Shown one piece after another: positions 48,854-56,547 of a stretch of 64,000 nucleotides of DNA. This stretch comes from Mesobacillus zeae. Its GTDB lineage: Bacteria > Bacillota > Bacilli > Bacillales > Cytobacillaceae. The position numbers and the translations under genes are program-made. Position 1 is the first letter of the stretch, and each line of letters begins with the position of its first letter. The stretch covers positions 124,001 through 188,000 of the forward strand of contig NZ_QWVT01000015.1 of the NCBI RefSeq assembly GCF_003570705.1. The letters run 5' to 3'. The notes under the pieces are model-generated. The model was not told the DNA's origin. It did no database searches and was given only the letters and a program-made list of their open reading frames with translations.

Positions 48854-49621
48854 ATGAACAGATTGACAGTTGGTATCTTAGGGTCATGTGCAACGAGAGA
48901 TAACTTTAATTCCTTGTTCAATGAAACCTACCAGGAAAAATATGAATGCACCATATTTCAAATGCAAAGCTCTGTTATTTCCGTCATGTCAGAACCAGTG
49001 AGATACAACGAAAATAAAATTGATAACCTTAAACATGAGTATTACAAAAAGGATATTGAAGCGGAATTTAAAAAAGATATTCTCGATAGGTTGGTGGAGA
49101 AGAATCCGGACATTCTAATCCTGGACTTCTTTGCTGATGTTTATTTTGGTGTTTTTAAATTAGGAAATTCTTTTGTTACGCATAACACTTGGAAACTTCC
49201 TGCCACTACGTTTTACAAAGAGTTGGGGTCGATTGAAAAAATAAATGGAATCGACCATAAACAGCAGTTTCTTCAAATATGGAAAGAGAGCGCAAATCGA
49301 CTTATGGAATTTCTGATGAACCTTTTGCCTAATGCAAAAATCATTCTTAATAAAGCTCGATTTGTTGATTTTTATATCGATGGCGAAGAAGTAAAACGAT
49401 TAAGCGAATCGGGAAGAATGTACTCTGTAGACGTTGATAAATATAACAACCTGTGGAATACGTTAGATGATCACATTCTAAGTCGTTATCATATTGACAG
49501 CATTCCTTTTCCAGATTCACAGTTTGCTGATTTCCATCATCCTTGGGGCCCTTTTTATGTACACTATACCAAAAAATATTACAGGAGCTTCTTTGAAAAT
49601 TTACAGGTAATTAATAGTTAG
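48854..49621 (+). CDS. DUF6270/SGNH-hydrolase-like tail-module protein
   Basis: 255 aa. N-terminal VGILGSCATRDNFNSLF gives the GSCxxRD block (putative nucleophile Ser11). ILILDFFADVYFG and the C-terminal SQFADFHHPWGPFYVHYTKKYY (D..HH) provide a possible triad. This matches DUF6270, usually linked to cell-surface polysaccharide loci. AAGGAGGGGGCAACT is a strong ribosome binding site. It may deacylate a host surface polymer; function inferred. Confidence 0.65.
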   Translation: MNRLTVGILGSCATRDNFNSLFNETYQEKYECTIFQMQSSVISVMSEPVRYNENKIDNLKHEYYKKDIEAEFKKDILDRLVEKNPDILILDFFADVYFGVFKLGNSFVTHNTWKLPATTFYKELGSIEKINGIDHKQQFLQIWKESANRLMEFLMNLLPNAKIILNKARFVDFYIDGEEVKRLSESGRMYSVDVDKYNNLWNTLDDHILSRYHIDSIPFPDSQFADFHHPWGPFYVHYTKKYYRSFFENLQVINS

Positions 49622-49632
49622 GTTGTGATATT

Positions 49633-51423
49633 TTGATTAAAATACTAAATCAACAACGACAACTTGTTGCTATCCTTGAAAATGCTTTTAAAATCGGCTA
49701 TGAAAAAGGATTTAATGATATATGGACATGTAAATTTTCGCTGCCGTTGAACGATCCGAAAAACGCAGAATGCAAGCCGTTGTATTATGTGGAGTTATGG
49801 GATCACGATGAATATATTGGCTTGTTTAGGATATCACCAGCAAACACAATCAAAAGCGAAAGTACAAATGAAATCACATACGAATGTGAGCACGTTCTAG
49901 CTAGTCTGCTAGATGACGTGCTCTTTTTATATCATCAAAAGGATAACTGGACAACAACACAGAATTTGAATTACATCCTAAGCAGCCAGACTGAACAGCG
50001 CTGGAAGCTTGGTACGGTTGAGATTACCCGGTATTTTAGCTACAAGTGGGAAAATGAAAATCTATTGTCTGCTTTGTTCAGCGTGCCGAAGCCATTTGAC
50101 CAGCAATATCAGTGGACATGGGACACACAAAGTTATCCTTGGACGTTGAATTTAGTCAAGCCGGAGACAAAAGTCACTTGTGAAGCGAGATACGGAAAGA
50201 ATCAGCGCGGCATCGAAAAGGACGAAGATCCAACTGTTGTGTTTAACCGTATTTACGCGCTTGGATACGGTGAGGGCATTAATCAACTTAATATCAAAAA
50301 AGTAAATGGTGGCATCCCGTATGTACAGGATACTGACTCGATCGCTAAGTATGGTGTTAGGGCCTATATATTTGTGGATAGACGTTTTGAAAATGCGGAC
50401 ACACTGAAAGCAAATGTAGAAGGTTTGTTAGCAAAGTGGAAAACACCAAAAGTCACATACAAAGGATCTGCGGCTGATATTGCACTAATCACCGGAGAAG
50501 ATTCAGACAAGCTGAAAATGGGCCGTATAATCCGATGGGTAGATGATGAAATCGGAACATTCGAAGCGAGAATAGTAAAAGAGTCTAAAGGTGATATCAA
50601 GGGGAATCCGGGAGACGTACAGCTGGAAATCGCCAACAAAACCGAGGATTTAGGCACAACTACGGCTGACTTGGAACGTAGACAGCAGATAAATGAGTTG
50701 TATGCGCAGGGTGCTACAAATATAGACTCTTATACCTTTAATGACAACGTTGATTCAAGTTATCCGGCAATCATCGAATTTCCCTTTCCTGATGATATGT
50801 TAAATGTAAATGAATCGATTCTTAGAATTAAAACTTCTAAATTTCGTTCATATAGCAGGGCTGTTAAAGCAGGTGGTAAAGCCATAAGTCAATCTACAAC
50901 ATCTGCTGGTGGCGGAGTAGTTAAAAGTTCAACTACAGCAGCAGGAGGAGAAACAACTTTTACAAGCGGATTTGCTAATCCCGGCTTTTTCTTATATACG
51001 TCTATTCATCTTCCGAATCAGACATATGATCCTCATATTCACGCTGTTGAAGTAACCGATCAACTAAATCATGCTCATCCAGTCACTACAAAAGCGCATA
51101 GCCATCCTTTTCAAATCCAATTAGATGAACACACACACGGTATGGAAATTAGCATACCTGACCATGTGCATCCAATTGACTATGGCATTTGGGAATATGA
51201 TCAACTTCCATCTAAATTGGCTGTGAAAGTTGACGGTAATTTGGTGAGTTTTGACTCGTTGGAAGGGGAAATTAATATCATTCCATTCCTTAGAAAGGAT
51301 TCGGAAGGGAGAGTTACGAGGGATTATCACACAATTGAAGTTAAACCTGATGACTTAGCAAGAGTAAGCTTGATAGTAAGGAATAGATTTTTTATTCAAA
51401 GTAGAAGTGGCGGAAATTTTTAG
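49633..51423 (+). CDS. Tail-associated protein Tal (prophage tail endopeptidase-like)
   Basis: 596 aa, TTG start. The N-terminal region (FKIGYEKGFNDIWTCKFSLP, VELWDHDEYIGLFRI, TYECEHVLASLLDDVL) belongs to the siphovirus Tal/prophage_tail hub family. A C-terminal extension has Gly/Ser-rich repeats and several HxH motifs (HIHAVEV, HAHPV, HSHPF, HTHGMEI, HVHPI), reminiscent of iron-binding fibre tips. It normally follows Dit directly; here three adsorption genes intervene. Confidence 0.82.
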   Translation: MIKILNQQRQLVAILENAFKIGYEKGFNDIWTCKFSLPLNDPKNAECKPLYYVELWDHDEYIGLFRISPANTIKSESTNEITYECEHVLASLLDDVLFLYHQKDNWTTTQNLNYILSSQTEQRWKLGTVEITRYFSYKWENENLLSALFSVPKPFDQQYQWTWDTQSYPWTLNLVKPETKVTCEARYGKNQRGIEKDEDPTVVFNRIYALGYGEGINQLNIKKVNGGIPYVQDTDSIAKYGVRAYIFVDRRFENADTLKANVEGLLAKWKTPKVTYKGSAADIALITGEDSDKLKMGRIIRWVDDEIGTFEARIVKESKGDIKGNPGDVQLEIANKTEDLGTTTADLERRQQINELYAQGATNIDSYTFNDNVDSSYPAIIEFPFPDDMLNVNESILRIKTSKFRSYSRAVKAGGKAISQSTTSAGGGVVKSSTTAAGGETTFTSGFANPGFFLYTSIHLPNQTYDPHIHAVEVTDQLNHAHPVTTKAHSHPFQIQLDEHTHGMEISIPDHVHPIDYGIWEYDQLPSKLAVKVDGNLVSFDSLEGEINIIPFLRKDSEGRVTRDYHTIEVKPDDLARVSLIVRNRFFIQSRSGGNF

Positions 51424-51500
51424 AATGTATTTCGTGTATTAAATTTTGAAACTCTTTGTTAATATATTCGTATATGGATATATTGGGAAGGGGAGTCAAT

Positions 51501-52028
51501 ATGAAAAAGCCACTAATAGGACTTGTTGGAGTGCTTTTGGCTGGAGGAGTGATCGGTTTGAGTGCTTTAGCTTATGATGCCAACACTAAAGAAAATGCGG
51601 AGGAAGCTAATGTAGAATCTAAAACAGATGACGCAAATTCACAGTCAAATTTAGAGTCAGAACCCCCTGCACCACCTACTGAAAGAACAGTTGATACAGG
51701 AGGAGAATACCCGTGGAACTTCCTGGGTGTTAAAGCTCAGAAAGATGCCGTGTATAGCGGAGGGCAAGTGTATCTTATGAGTGATGCTCCTGCATTAGAA
51801 GAACAAGCTCTAGGTTATTTAAACAACCCTGTAGGGGATCCGGAGAATATTGTCGAGAATTATGTGGCCTTCGGTGATCAATTAGCTTTACTGGTAGCAG
51901 ATTTACAGGATTTTTACCCTGATGATAAAGACTATTTTTTAGCAATATCACAGGCAGCTGATGCTTTAAAGTCGAATAATCCAGATGTAGCAAAAGATAA
52001 AATTGAGGAAGCTAAATTATTAAGGTAG
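51501..52028 (+). CDS. Exported protein of unknown function (possible moron)
   Basis: 175 aa. The signal peptide or N-terminal anchor KKPLIGLVGVLLAGGVIGLSALA has no lipobox Cys. An acidic, Ser/Pro-rich linker (about 25-70) and a helical C-terminal domain (PENIVENYVAFGDQLALLVADLQDFYP...) follow. GGAAGGGGAGTCAAT supports ATG 51501. It lies between Tal and the lysis genes, where lysogenic-conversion genes are often found. Not recognised. Confidence 0.55.
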   Translation: MKKPLIGLVGVLLAGGVIGLSALAYDANTKENAEEANVESKTDDANSQSNLESEPPAPPTERTVDTGGEYPWNFLGVKAQKDAVYSGGQVYLMSDAPALEEQALGYLNNPVGDPENIVENYVAFGDQLALLVADLQDFYPDDKDYFLAISQAADALKSNNPDVAKDKIEEAKLLR

Positions 52029-52113
52029 TGGATTACGATTAAATATATGAATTAGAAGAACTCATTCGTGGGTTCTTTTTTTGTTGTTATAAATGGATAA
52101 GGTGGGGAGACAA

Positions 52114-52380
52114 ATGGAGTCAGAACGCATGATGGATCCGTGGAAATCAGGTGTGCAGAATGATATAGAAAATTTAAAAAATGATATCAGGCGGCTGCAA
52201 GACAAACAACTTTTACAAGATCAAACCATACAAGGCATTAAAGATGCGCTCACAGAAATCAAGGATGATACTAAATGGCTTAAACGGACAATCACTAATG
52301 CTTTGATTTCAACGGCTGTGATTGCTCTTGTTGGTGGCGGGATAGCGATAGTAATTGATGTTTTTAAAGGAGGAATTTAA
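52114..52380 (+). CDS. xhlA: XhlA-like holin-associated protein
   Basis: 88 aa. A charged coiled coil (IENLKNDIRRLQDKQLLQDQTIQGIKDALTEI) is followed by TKWLKRTITNALISTAVIALVGGGIAIVI, a single C-terminal transmembrane helix, as in hemolysin XhlA. GGTGGGGAGAC supports ATG 52114. It assists holin-mediated lysis. Confidence 0.88.
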   Translation: MESERMMDPWKSGVQNDIENLKNDIRRLQDKQLLQDQTIQGIKDALTEIKDDTKWLKRTITNALISTAVIALVGGGIAIVIDVFKGGI

Positions 52381-52382
52381 TC

Positions 52383-52649
52383 ATGATTAACTGGAAAGTC
52401 AGGTTTAAAAACCCATCATTCATAGCACAGCTCGTGTTATCAATTTTTGTACCTATACTCGGATACTTCGGGCTTACAGCACAGGATCTCACAACTTGGG
52501 GTTATGTTTTTGATTTGTTGATGAAAGCAGTCTCTAACCCTTATGTAGTCGGTACGATTATTGTCAGTGTTTATAATGCAGTCAATGACCCTACTACAAA
52601 AGGTTTTTCTGATAGCCAACGAGCCAAAAATTACAAAAATCCACAATAA
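52383..52649 (+). CDS. Holin (phi LC3 family)
   Basis: 88 aa. INWKVRFKNPSFIAQLVLSIFVPILGYFGLT, LTTWGYVFDLLMKAVSNPYVV and VYNAVNDPTTKGFSDSQRAKNY are family hallmarks. Two transmembrane helices are predicted. AAAGGAGGAATTTAATC lies upstream. It forms membrane lesions that release the amidase. Confidence 0.93.
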   Translation: MINWKVRFKNPSFIAQLVLSIFVPILGYFGLTAQDLTTWGYVFDLLMKAVSNPYVVGTIIVSVYNAVNDPTTKGFSDSQRAKNYKNPQ

Positions 52650-52675
52650 GTCGTCCACCCGGGCGGCTTTTTATT
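52650..52675 (+). terminator. Weak terminator-like hairpin
   Basis: GTCG-TCCACCC-GGGCGGC followed by TTTTTATT just after the holin stop; the stem is short. Confidence 0.35.
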
Positions 52676-52691
52676 ATGAGGAGGAATTAAA

Positions 52692-53327
52692 ATGATTAAA
52701 CCTAAGCTGAATCTTGTATCTCCAAACAAACACAATATCAAATGTCCTAATGCTATGGATCCCGAATCAATCACAATCCACAACACTTATAATGATGCTT
52801 CAGCAGAAAATGAAGTAAAATACATGACCAGCAACAACAACGAGGTTTCTTTCCATTTCGCTATTGATGATAAAGAGGTCGTGCAAGGTATTCCGTTAAA
52901 CCGTAACGCTTGGGCAGCTGGTGACGGAAACGGACCAGGCAACCGAAAAAGCATTCACATTGAAATTTGTTACAGCAAGTCTGGCGGTACGCGATATTAT
53001 CAAGCGGAAGGACTTACGGTGCAGTTTGTGGCGCAACTACTAAAAGAACGTGGCTGGGGTGTTGAGCGTGTTAAAAAGCATCAAGATTGGAGCGGCAAAA
53101 ATTGCCCACATCGAATACTTGCGGAGGGTAGATGGGACAGCTTTAAAAATGCTGTTGCTATCGAACTTAAAAAATTAAACTCAATTAAAGTCAAACCAAA
53201 ACCGTCCAATAAGCCAACTGGTGGCTTGTATAAAGTCCAAGTTGGTGCATTTAAAGACAAGAAAAATGCAGAAGCACAGGCAGCAAAGTTAAAGGCTGCG
53301 GGATTCCAAGCATTTGTAACCAAATAA
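52692..53327 (+). CDS. N-acetylmuramoyl-L-alanine amidase (endolysin) with SPOR domain
   Basis: 211 aa. Amidase_2 domain: ITIHNTYNDASAENEVKYM (zinc His), FHFAIDDKEVVQGIPLNRNAWAAGDG, IHIEICYSKSGG and KHQDWSGKNCPHRIL (zinc His and Cys, near 136-146). A C-terminal SPOR domain follows (GLYKVQVGAFKDKKNAEAQAAKLKAAGF, about 176-211) for binding denuded glycan. GAGGAGGAATTAAA lies upstream. It hydrolyses the bond between MurNAc and L-Ala at lysis. Confidence 0.95.
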   Translation: MIKPKLNLVSPNKHNIKCPNAMDPESITIHNTYNDASAENEVKYMTSNNNEVSFHFAIDDKEVVQGIPLNRNAWAAGDGNGPGNRKSIHIEICYSKSGGTRYYQAEGLTVQFVAQLLKERGWGVERVKKHQDWSGKNCPHRILAEGRWDSFKNAVAIELKKLNSIKVKPKPSNKPTGGLYKVQVGAFKDKKNAEAQAAKLKAAGFQAFVTK

Positions 53328-53330
53328 AAA

Positions 53331-53362
53331 TAAAGCCCTGTTCACAGCAGGGCTTTCACTTT
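53331..53362. terminator. Bidirectional terminator after the lysis cassette
   Basis: AAAGCCCTG-TTCACA-CAGGGCTTT, a 9-bp perfect stem with T-rich 3' flank on the plus strand. It also ends the minus-strand pseudogene. Confidence 0.7.
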
Positions 53363-53548
53363 TTCTGTTATATCCTGATCTCCATCATAAATGACTCTGA
53401 TCAATCCTTCGTAGTAAACATCACGCCGTATCTGCCGGATCCACTCTGCAGCAACTTCTTCTGGCAATCGCCCTTTCAACTGAAACTTCCCTGCTTACAA
53501 CACTTCCCCAGCTGGAGAGTTGTATTTAATCCTGATTGTCGCGCTCAT
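53342..53548 (-). pseudogene. Small phage gene interrupted by one nonsense codon
   Basis: On the minus strand, MSATIRIKYNSPAGEVL is followed by an in-frame TAA and then AGKFQLKGRLPEEVAAEW, continuing to YDGDQDITEKVKALL. The reading frame is uninterrupted apart from codon 18. AGAAGGTGAAAAA precedes the ATG. A single C-to-T change from CAA would create the stop. Either the gene is inactive or this is a sequence error. Confidence 0.65.
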
Positions 53549-53576
53549 TTTTTCACCTTCTGTTTGGACTACGCCA

Positions 53577-53756
53577 TCAACTCTTTTCGTAACCTCTGCA
53601 TTCGGAAACAACTTTTTCGTAATCATAATCGTCTATAAAAATCTCTTTCACTTCACTATTAGAGTGCCAACAATATTCCATACACCCATTGTCTAAATCA
53701 CAATCATGTTCAAAATATTTACAATCACTGCAAATGCTTCCATCATTGATTCGCAT
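53577..53756 (-). CDS. Small cysteine-rich protein
   Basis: 59 aa with six Cys: SICSDCKYFEHDCDLDNGCMEYCWHSN, then SECRGYEKS. This suggests a metal-binding knuckle. AGGATGTG lies upstream of ATG 53756; a GTG nine bases earlier is possible. It is common near phage right-end regulators. Confidence 0.55.
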   Translation of the reverse strand: MRINDGSICSDCKYFEHDCDLDNGCMEYCWHSNSEVKEIFIDDYDYEKVVSECRGYEKS

Positions 53757-53788
53757 TTTTTTCACATCCTATATGTCACAGTATAAGT

Positions 53789-53977
53789 CTAATCTTCATA
53801 TAAATCTCCAACTTCCACACCCAACACCTTCGCCAAACGATACGCCTTATCTATCCTCGGGAATGTTCTTCCCCGTTCATAATCGCTCAATTGCTGCTGA
53901 GAAATTTTTGCTTCTTTCGCTACATATATCTGCATGAGTCCTTTGCTGACTCTGATATCTTTAATTCTCGGTTTCAT
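53789..53977 (-). CDS. XRE-family regulator of the right-end cassette
   Basis: 62 aa. KGLMQIYVAKEAKISQQQLSDYERGRTFPRIDKAYRLAKVLGV is a compact helix-turn-helix. AAGGAGTTTGAAGG precedes ATG 53977. It is divergent from the membrane/FtsK/replication-relaxation genes and probably controls them (inference). Confidence 0.75.
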   Translation of the reverse strand: MKPRIKDIRVSKGLMQIYVAKEAKISQQQLSDYERGRTFPRIDKAYRLAKVLGVEVGDLYED

Positions 53978-54153
53978 TCCTTCAAACTCCTTAATGCCTA
54001 AGATACCATTAATATTCACCATCCCCTTTGTTTATTCCTCCTATATCCATTATATCAAATATTTATGTATTTGTATCAAGAAAACGTGATAAAACAAGCA
54101 ATTTTTACATCTTTGCTGTATACACTGAACCATACAAAGAAGGGAGGAATGAC

Positions 54154-54336
54154 ATGGATCCGTTTACGTTTGGCATTGTCGCTACTGGAATATTCGGAGG
54201 ATCTCTGGTTGCTTTCGGACTGTTAGAAGATGTTGTACAGATAAACGAAACCATGGTCCGTCTTGTCCTCGAAACATGCAAATATGGCGGTATCTTGTAC
54301 TTGTTAAAAGTCCTGTACAGTAGCTTCTTCATGTAG
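54154..54336 (+). CDS. Small two-span membrane protein
   Basis: 60 aa. DPFTFGIVATGIFGGSLVAFGLL is one transmembrane helix, and YGGILYLLKVLYSSFF a second. GGGAGGAATGAC precedes the ATG. It precedes the FtsK-like gene, a pairing seen in plasmid-like phage and integrative-element cassettes. Confidence 0.6.
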   Translation: MDPFTFGIVATGIFGGSLVAFGLLEDVVQINETMVRLVLETCKYGGILYLLKVLYSSFFM

Positions 54337-54472
54337 TTCATTCTACTTTGTCGTGTTCCATCTGGTTTATAGCTGTATTTCTCCTTGTCCCATTTTCTTC
54401 TCTTTTTCTCAGACTGAAATATTTCATATTTCTTTTTCCTGCAACTTCGCAGAAAAAAACAGGAGGTGCAAA

Positions 54473-55651
54473 ATGCTCGAATGGCTTGCCATCCCTGCCC
54501 TTGCAATGGGTGCAGCGTTTATCCCGAAAAAGCCTGTTTCCGATGAAGTGAAGATACAACGAATATTTGAAAACACAAATACATGTATCAAGTTTGGAGA
54601 CAGCCTACAACACCCGAAATTACGCACGAAGAAGAATGGCGATGGTTATGTATCCTATTTTTACAGCGTGCCGTTAGGACTTGGAGAAAGCAATATACAA
54701 AGCGTACTTCCGGCCATAAAAGACGGACTAAATAAAGAAGCGGAAATGGAGTTAGATGGATTTCTCAAACTTACTGTTTATGAGACTAAACTATCTAACT
54801 GGACATACGATGACAAATTGATTCGACCTGGCACGTGGGAGGTTCCAGTCGGCGTGTCTTATCAAGGAATCCTGTACCACGACTTTGACAAGTTGCCACA
54901 TATGTTGATGGGCGGCGCGACAAGGTTTGGAAAGACAGTCTGCTTGAAGGCCATCTTTAACACGCTTCTGCTCAATAATCCGGACGATGCAGAATTTTAT
55001 ATTTTGGATATGAAAGCCGGATTGGAGTTTTATAAATTTTCTGGGCTGCCACAAGTTAAAGTCGCTTGTGATGTGTACGAAGCGGCTGAAATGCTCAATG
55101 AGATTGTCGAACAGTTAAAAGGGGACGAAAAAATGTTTAGATCACGAGGATGGAATAATATCGTGGATACGCCCATTAAGAAGCGGAAGTTTGTAATCGT
55201 GGACGAAGGTGCAGAGCTGTCGCCGAGAATCATTGGTGGCAGCAAGAAGAAATATGCGGAATACAGCCAATCGGCATTGAGTGAAATCAGCCGGATCGGC
55301 GGGGGAATCGGGCTGAGACTTATTTACTGTACGCAATATCCGACCAAGGAAAGCGTGAGTATGTCGGTAAAAATGAACATCGTGAGCCGAATTTCCTTCC
55401 TAGTTCCGGAAGCCATCGGAAGCAAAGTCTTGTTAGATGAATACGGAGCAGAGAAGCTACCAGCCATACCAGGAAGGGCCATATACAAAGTAGAGAAAAA
55501 ACACTTTATCCAAGTCCCATACATCAATGACAAGATGATATTTCAAATGATGGGGGAAAGACTCGATGAAAATGGAAAGAATCGAACAGTTGTTAATGAC
55601 CATAGACAAGCTGGGAGTGGCGAAGATCAAACACCTACTACGCATACATGA
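54473..55651 (+). CDS. FtsK/SpoIIIE-type DNA translocase-like protein
   Basis: 392 aa. Walker A GGATRFGKT (residues 147-155), Walker B KFVIVDEGAEL (about 240) and a sensor-like GLRLIYCTQYPTKES (about 290). Only a short hydrophobic N-terminal stretch (WLAIPALAMGAAFIP) is present, so membrane anchoring may involve the preceding small protein. CAGGAGGTGCAAA supports ATG 54473. Similar ATPases in Bacillus mobile elements act in DNA transfer or plasmid replication. Confidence 0.8.
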   Translation: MLEWLAIPALAMGAAFIPKKPVSDEVKIQRIFENTNTCIKFGDSLQHPKLRTKKNGDGYVSYFYSVPLGLGESNIQSVLPAIKDGLNKEAEMELDGFLKLTVYETKLSNWTYDDKLIRPGTWEVPVGVSYQGILYHDFDKLPHMLMGGATRFGKTVCLKAIFNTLLLNNPDDAEFYILDMKAGLEFYKFSGLPQVKVACDVYEAAEMLNEIVEQLKGDEKMFRSRGWNNIVDTPIKKRKFVIVDEGAELSPRIIGGSKKKYAEYSQSALSEISRIGGGIGLRLIYCTQYPTKESVSMSVKMNIVSRISFLVPEAIGSKVLLDEYGAEKLPAIPGRAIYKVEKKHFIQVPYINDKMIFQMMGERLDENGKNRTVVNDHRQAGSGEDQTPTTHT

Positions 55652-56183
55652 TTTAAAGAGCTATCGCAATGCTTGCAGGGTTGTGCGGCAATTAGAGCCA
55701 TATACACATCAGTCCTACTTCGACCGGGAGAAAATCATCTATTTGAACAAAGAAGGAAGGGCGCTGATCGGGAGCACGAAAGAGGTGAAGAAGTCACCAT
55801 TAATCCAACACAGCCTATTACGAAACGATGCTTTTGTACATTTTAACTGCCCGATGAATTGGCGAACAGAGCACACGCTAGAAGTCGCACATAAGCCGTT
55901 GTCTGAGTTTGAAATCATGATTAAGGGGTTAACACTCAAAAGTAAAAAGGTGGTTGCAGATGCCGTTTTTGAGCGAAATGGATACATGCATATTATAGAA
56001 ATAGATAACACTCGGAATATGATAGACAACAAAAAGAAGATTGAAGCATATAGAGAGATATTGCCGAGTTTGAAAGTGCCAATACTTTATTTTTTTACTG
56101 TTAATGAAGGAAGAAAAAAGAAGCTGCAGGAATGGCTGTACGGGATTCGTCATGAAATCCTGACATTTGAGGAGATACGATAA
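55566..56183 (+). CDS. Replication-relaxation family protein
   Basis: 205 aa. N-terminal winged helix (IEQLLMTIDKLGVAKIKHLLRIHD), QHSLLRNDAFVHFNCP and the C-terminal VVADAVFERNGYMHIIEIDNTRNM, KKIEAYREILPSLKVPILYFFTVNEGRKKKL nuclease-like fold. This matches the replication-relaxation family that partners FtsK-like proteins on plasmids and phages. It overlaps the FtsK gene by 86 bases. Confidence 0.8.
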   Translation: MKMERIEQLLMTIDKLGVAKIKHLLRIHDLKSYRNACRVVRQLEPYTHQSYFDREKIIYLNKEGRALIGSTKEVKKSPLIQHSLLRNDAFVHFNCPMNWRTEHTLEVAHKPLSEFEIMIKGLTLKSKKVVADAVFERNGYMHIIEIDNTRNMIDNKKKIEAYREILPSLKVPILYFFTVNEGRKKKLQEWLYGIRHEILTFEEIR

Positions 56184-56190
56184 ATTATAT

Positions 56191-56219
56191 TTGCATTGAT
56201 TTATTTCCTAAAGTAATAT
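56191..56219 (+). promoter_or_regulatory. Phage-borne promoter candidate reading into the rib leader
   Basis: TTGCAT (56191-56196), N17, TAATAT (56214-56219). A TATTAT box at 56217 is an alternative. A start near 56226 would put the attR arm hairpin and then the intact FMN aptamer into the transcript. Confidence 0.45.
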
Positions 56220-56244
56220 TATAACAACAACTGAATAAATATAA

Positions 56245-56281
56245 CGACTGTATCGGTTGAGATACGGTCGCCTTCGGGGTC
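56245..56281 (+). repeat. attR of the prophage (phage arm plus core)
   Basis: Phage arm TATCGGTTGAGATACG (56251-56266), four bases, then core CCTTCGGGGTC (56271-56281), which is the first 11 bases of the FMN riboswitch. The arm inverts exactly to the attL arm. CGACTGTATC and GATACGGTCG also form a 10-bp hairpin. Confidence 0.8.
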
Positions 56282-56415
56282 GGGTGTAATTCCCAACCGG
56301 CGGTGATGAAGCAGAATATGCTTCTTAGTCCGTGACCCGGTTAACGCATGTTAAACGGTGGATCTGGTGAAACTCCAGAGCCGACAGTTAAAGTCTGGAT
56401 GGGAGAAGGAAAAAA
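56271..56415 (+). promoter_or_regulatory. FMN riboswitch (RFN element)
   Basis: All conserved blocks are present: CTTCGGGGTCGGGTG, AATTCCCAACCGGCGGTGA, AGTCCGTGACCCG, GGTGGATCTGGTGAAACTCC, GAGCCGACAGT and AAAGTCTGGATGGGAGAAGG. P1 is CCTTC with GAAGG. The aptamer is complete although its first 11 bases coincide with the prophage att core. It senses flavin mononucleotide and controls the downstream rib operon. Confidence 0.95.
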
Positions 56416-56482
56416 ATTAAACTGGGATTGACAGGGGCAAAATAGCCTTTTGTTATCCTCTGATTTAATATTGTCTTTTTTT

Positions 56483-56525
56483 AGGCCCCGATGGAAGTTT
56501 TCCTTCTTCGGGGTCTTTTTATTTT
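56483..56525 (+). terminator. Riboswitch-controlled terminator
   Basis: GGCCCCGA pairs with TCGGGGTC (with inner GGAAG/CTTCC pairing), followed by TTTTTATTTTT. It lies between the aptamer and ribD and would form when FMN is bound. Confidence 0.85.
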
Positions 56526-56547
56526 TACATAGAAAAGGGGGGTCATT

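Noticed and set aside
56502-56515. Fourth att core copy in the riboswitch terminator (CCTTCTTCGGGGTC)
   Set aside because: It resembles the core, but the extra TTC breaks identity and it is explained by the terminator stem pairing with GGCCCCGA.
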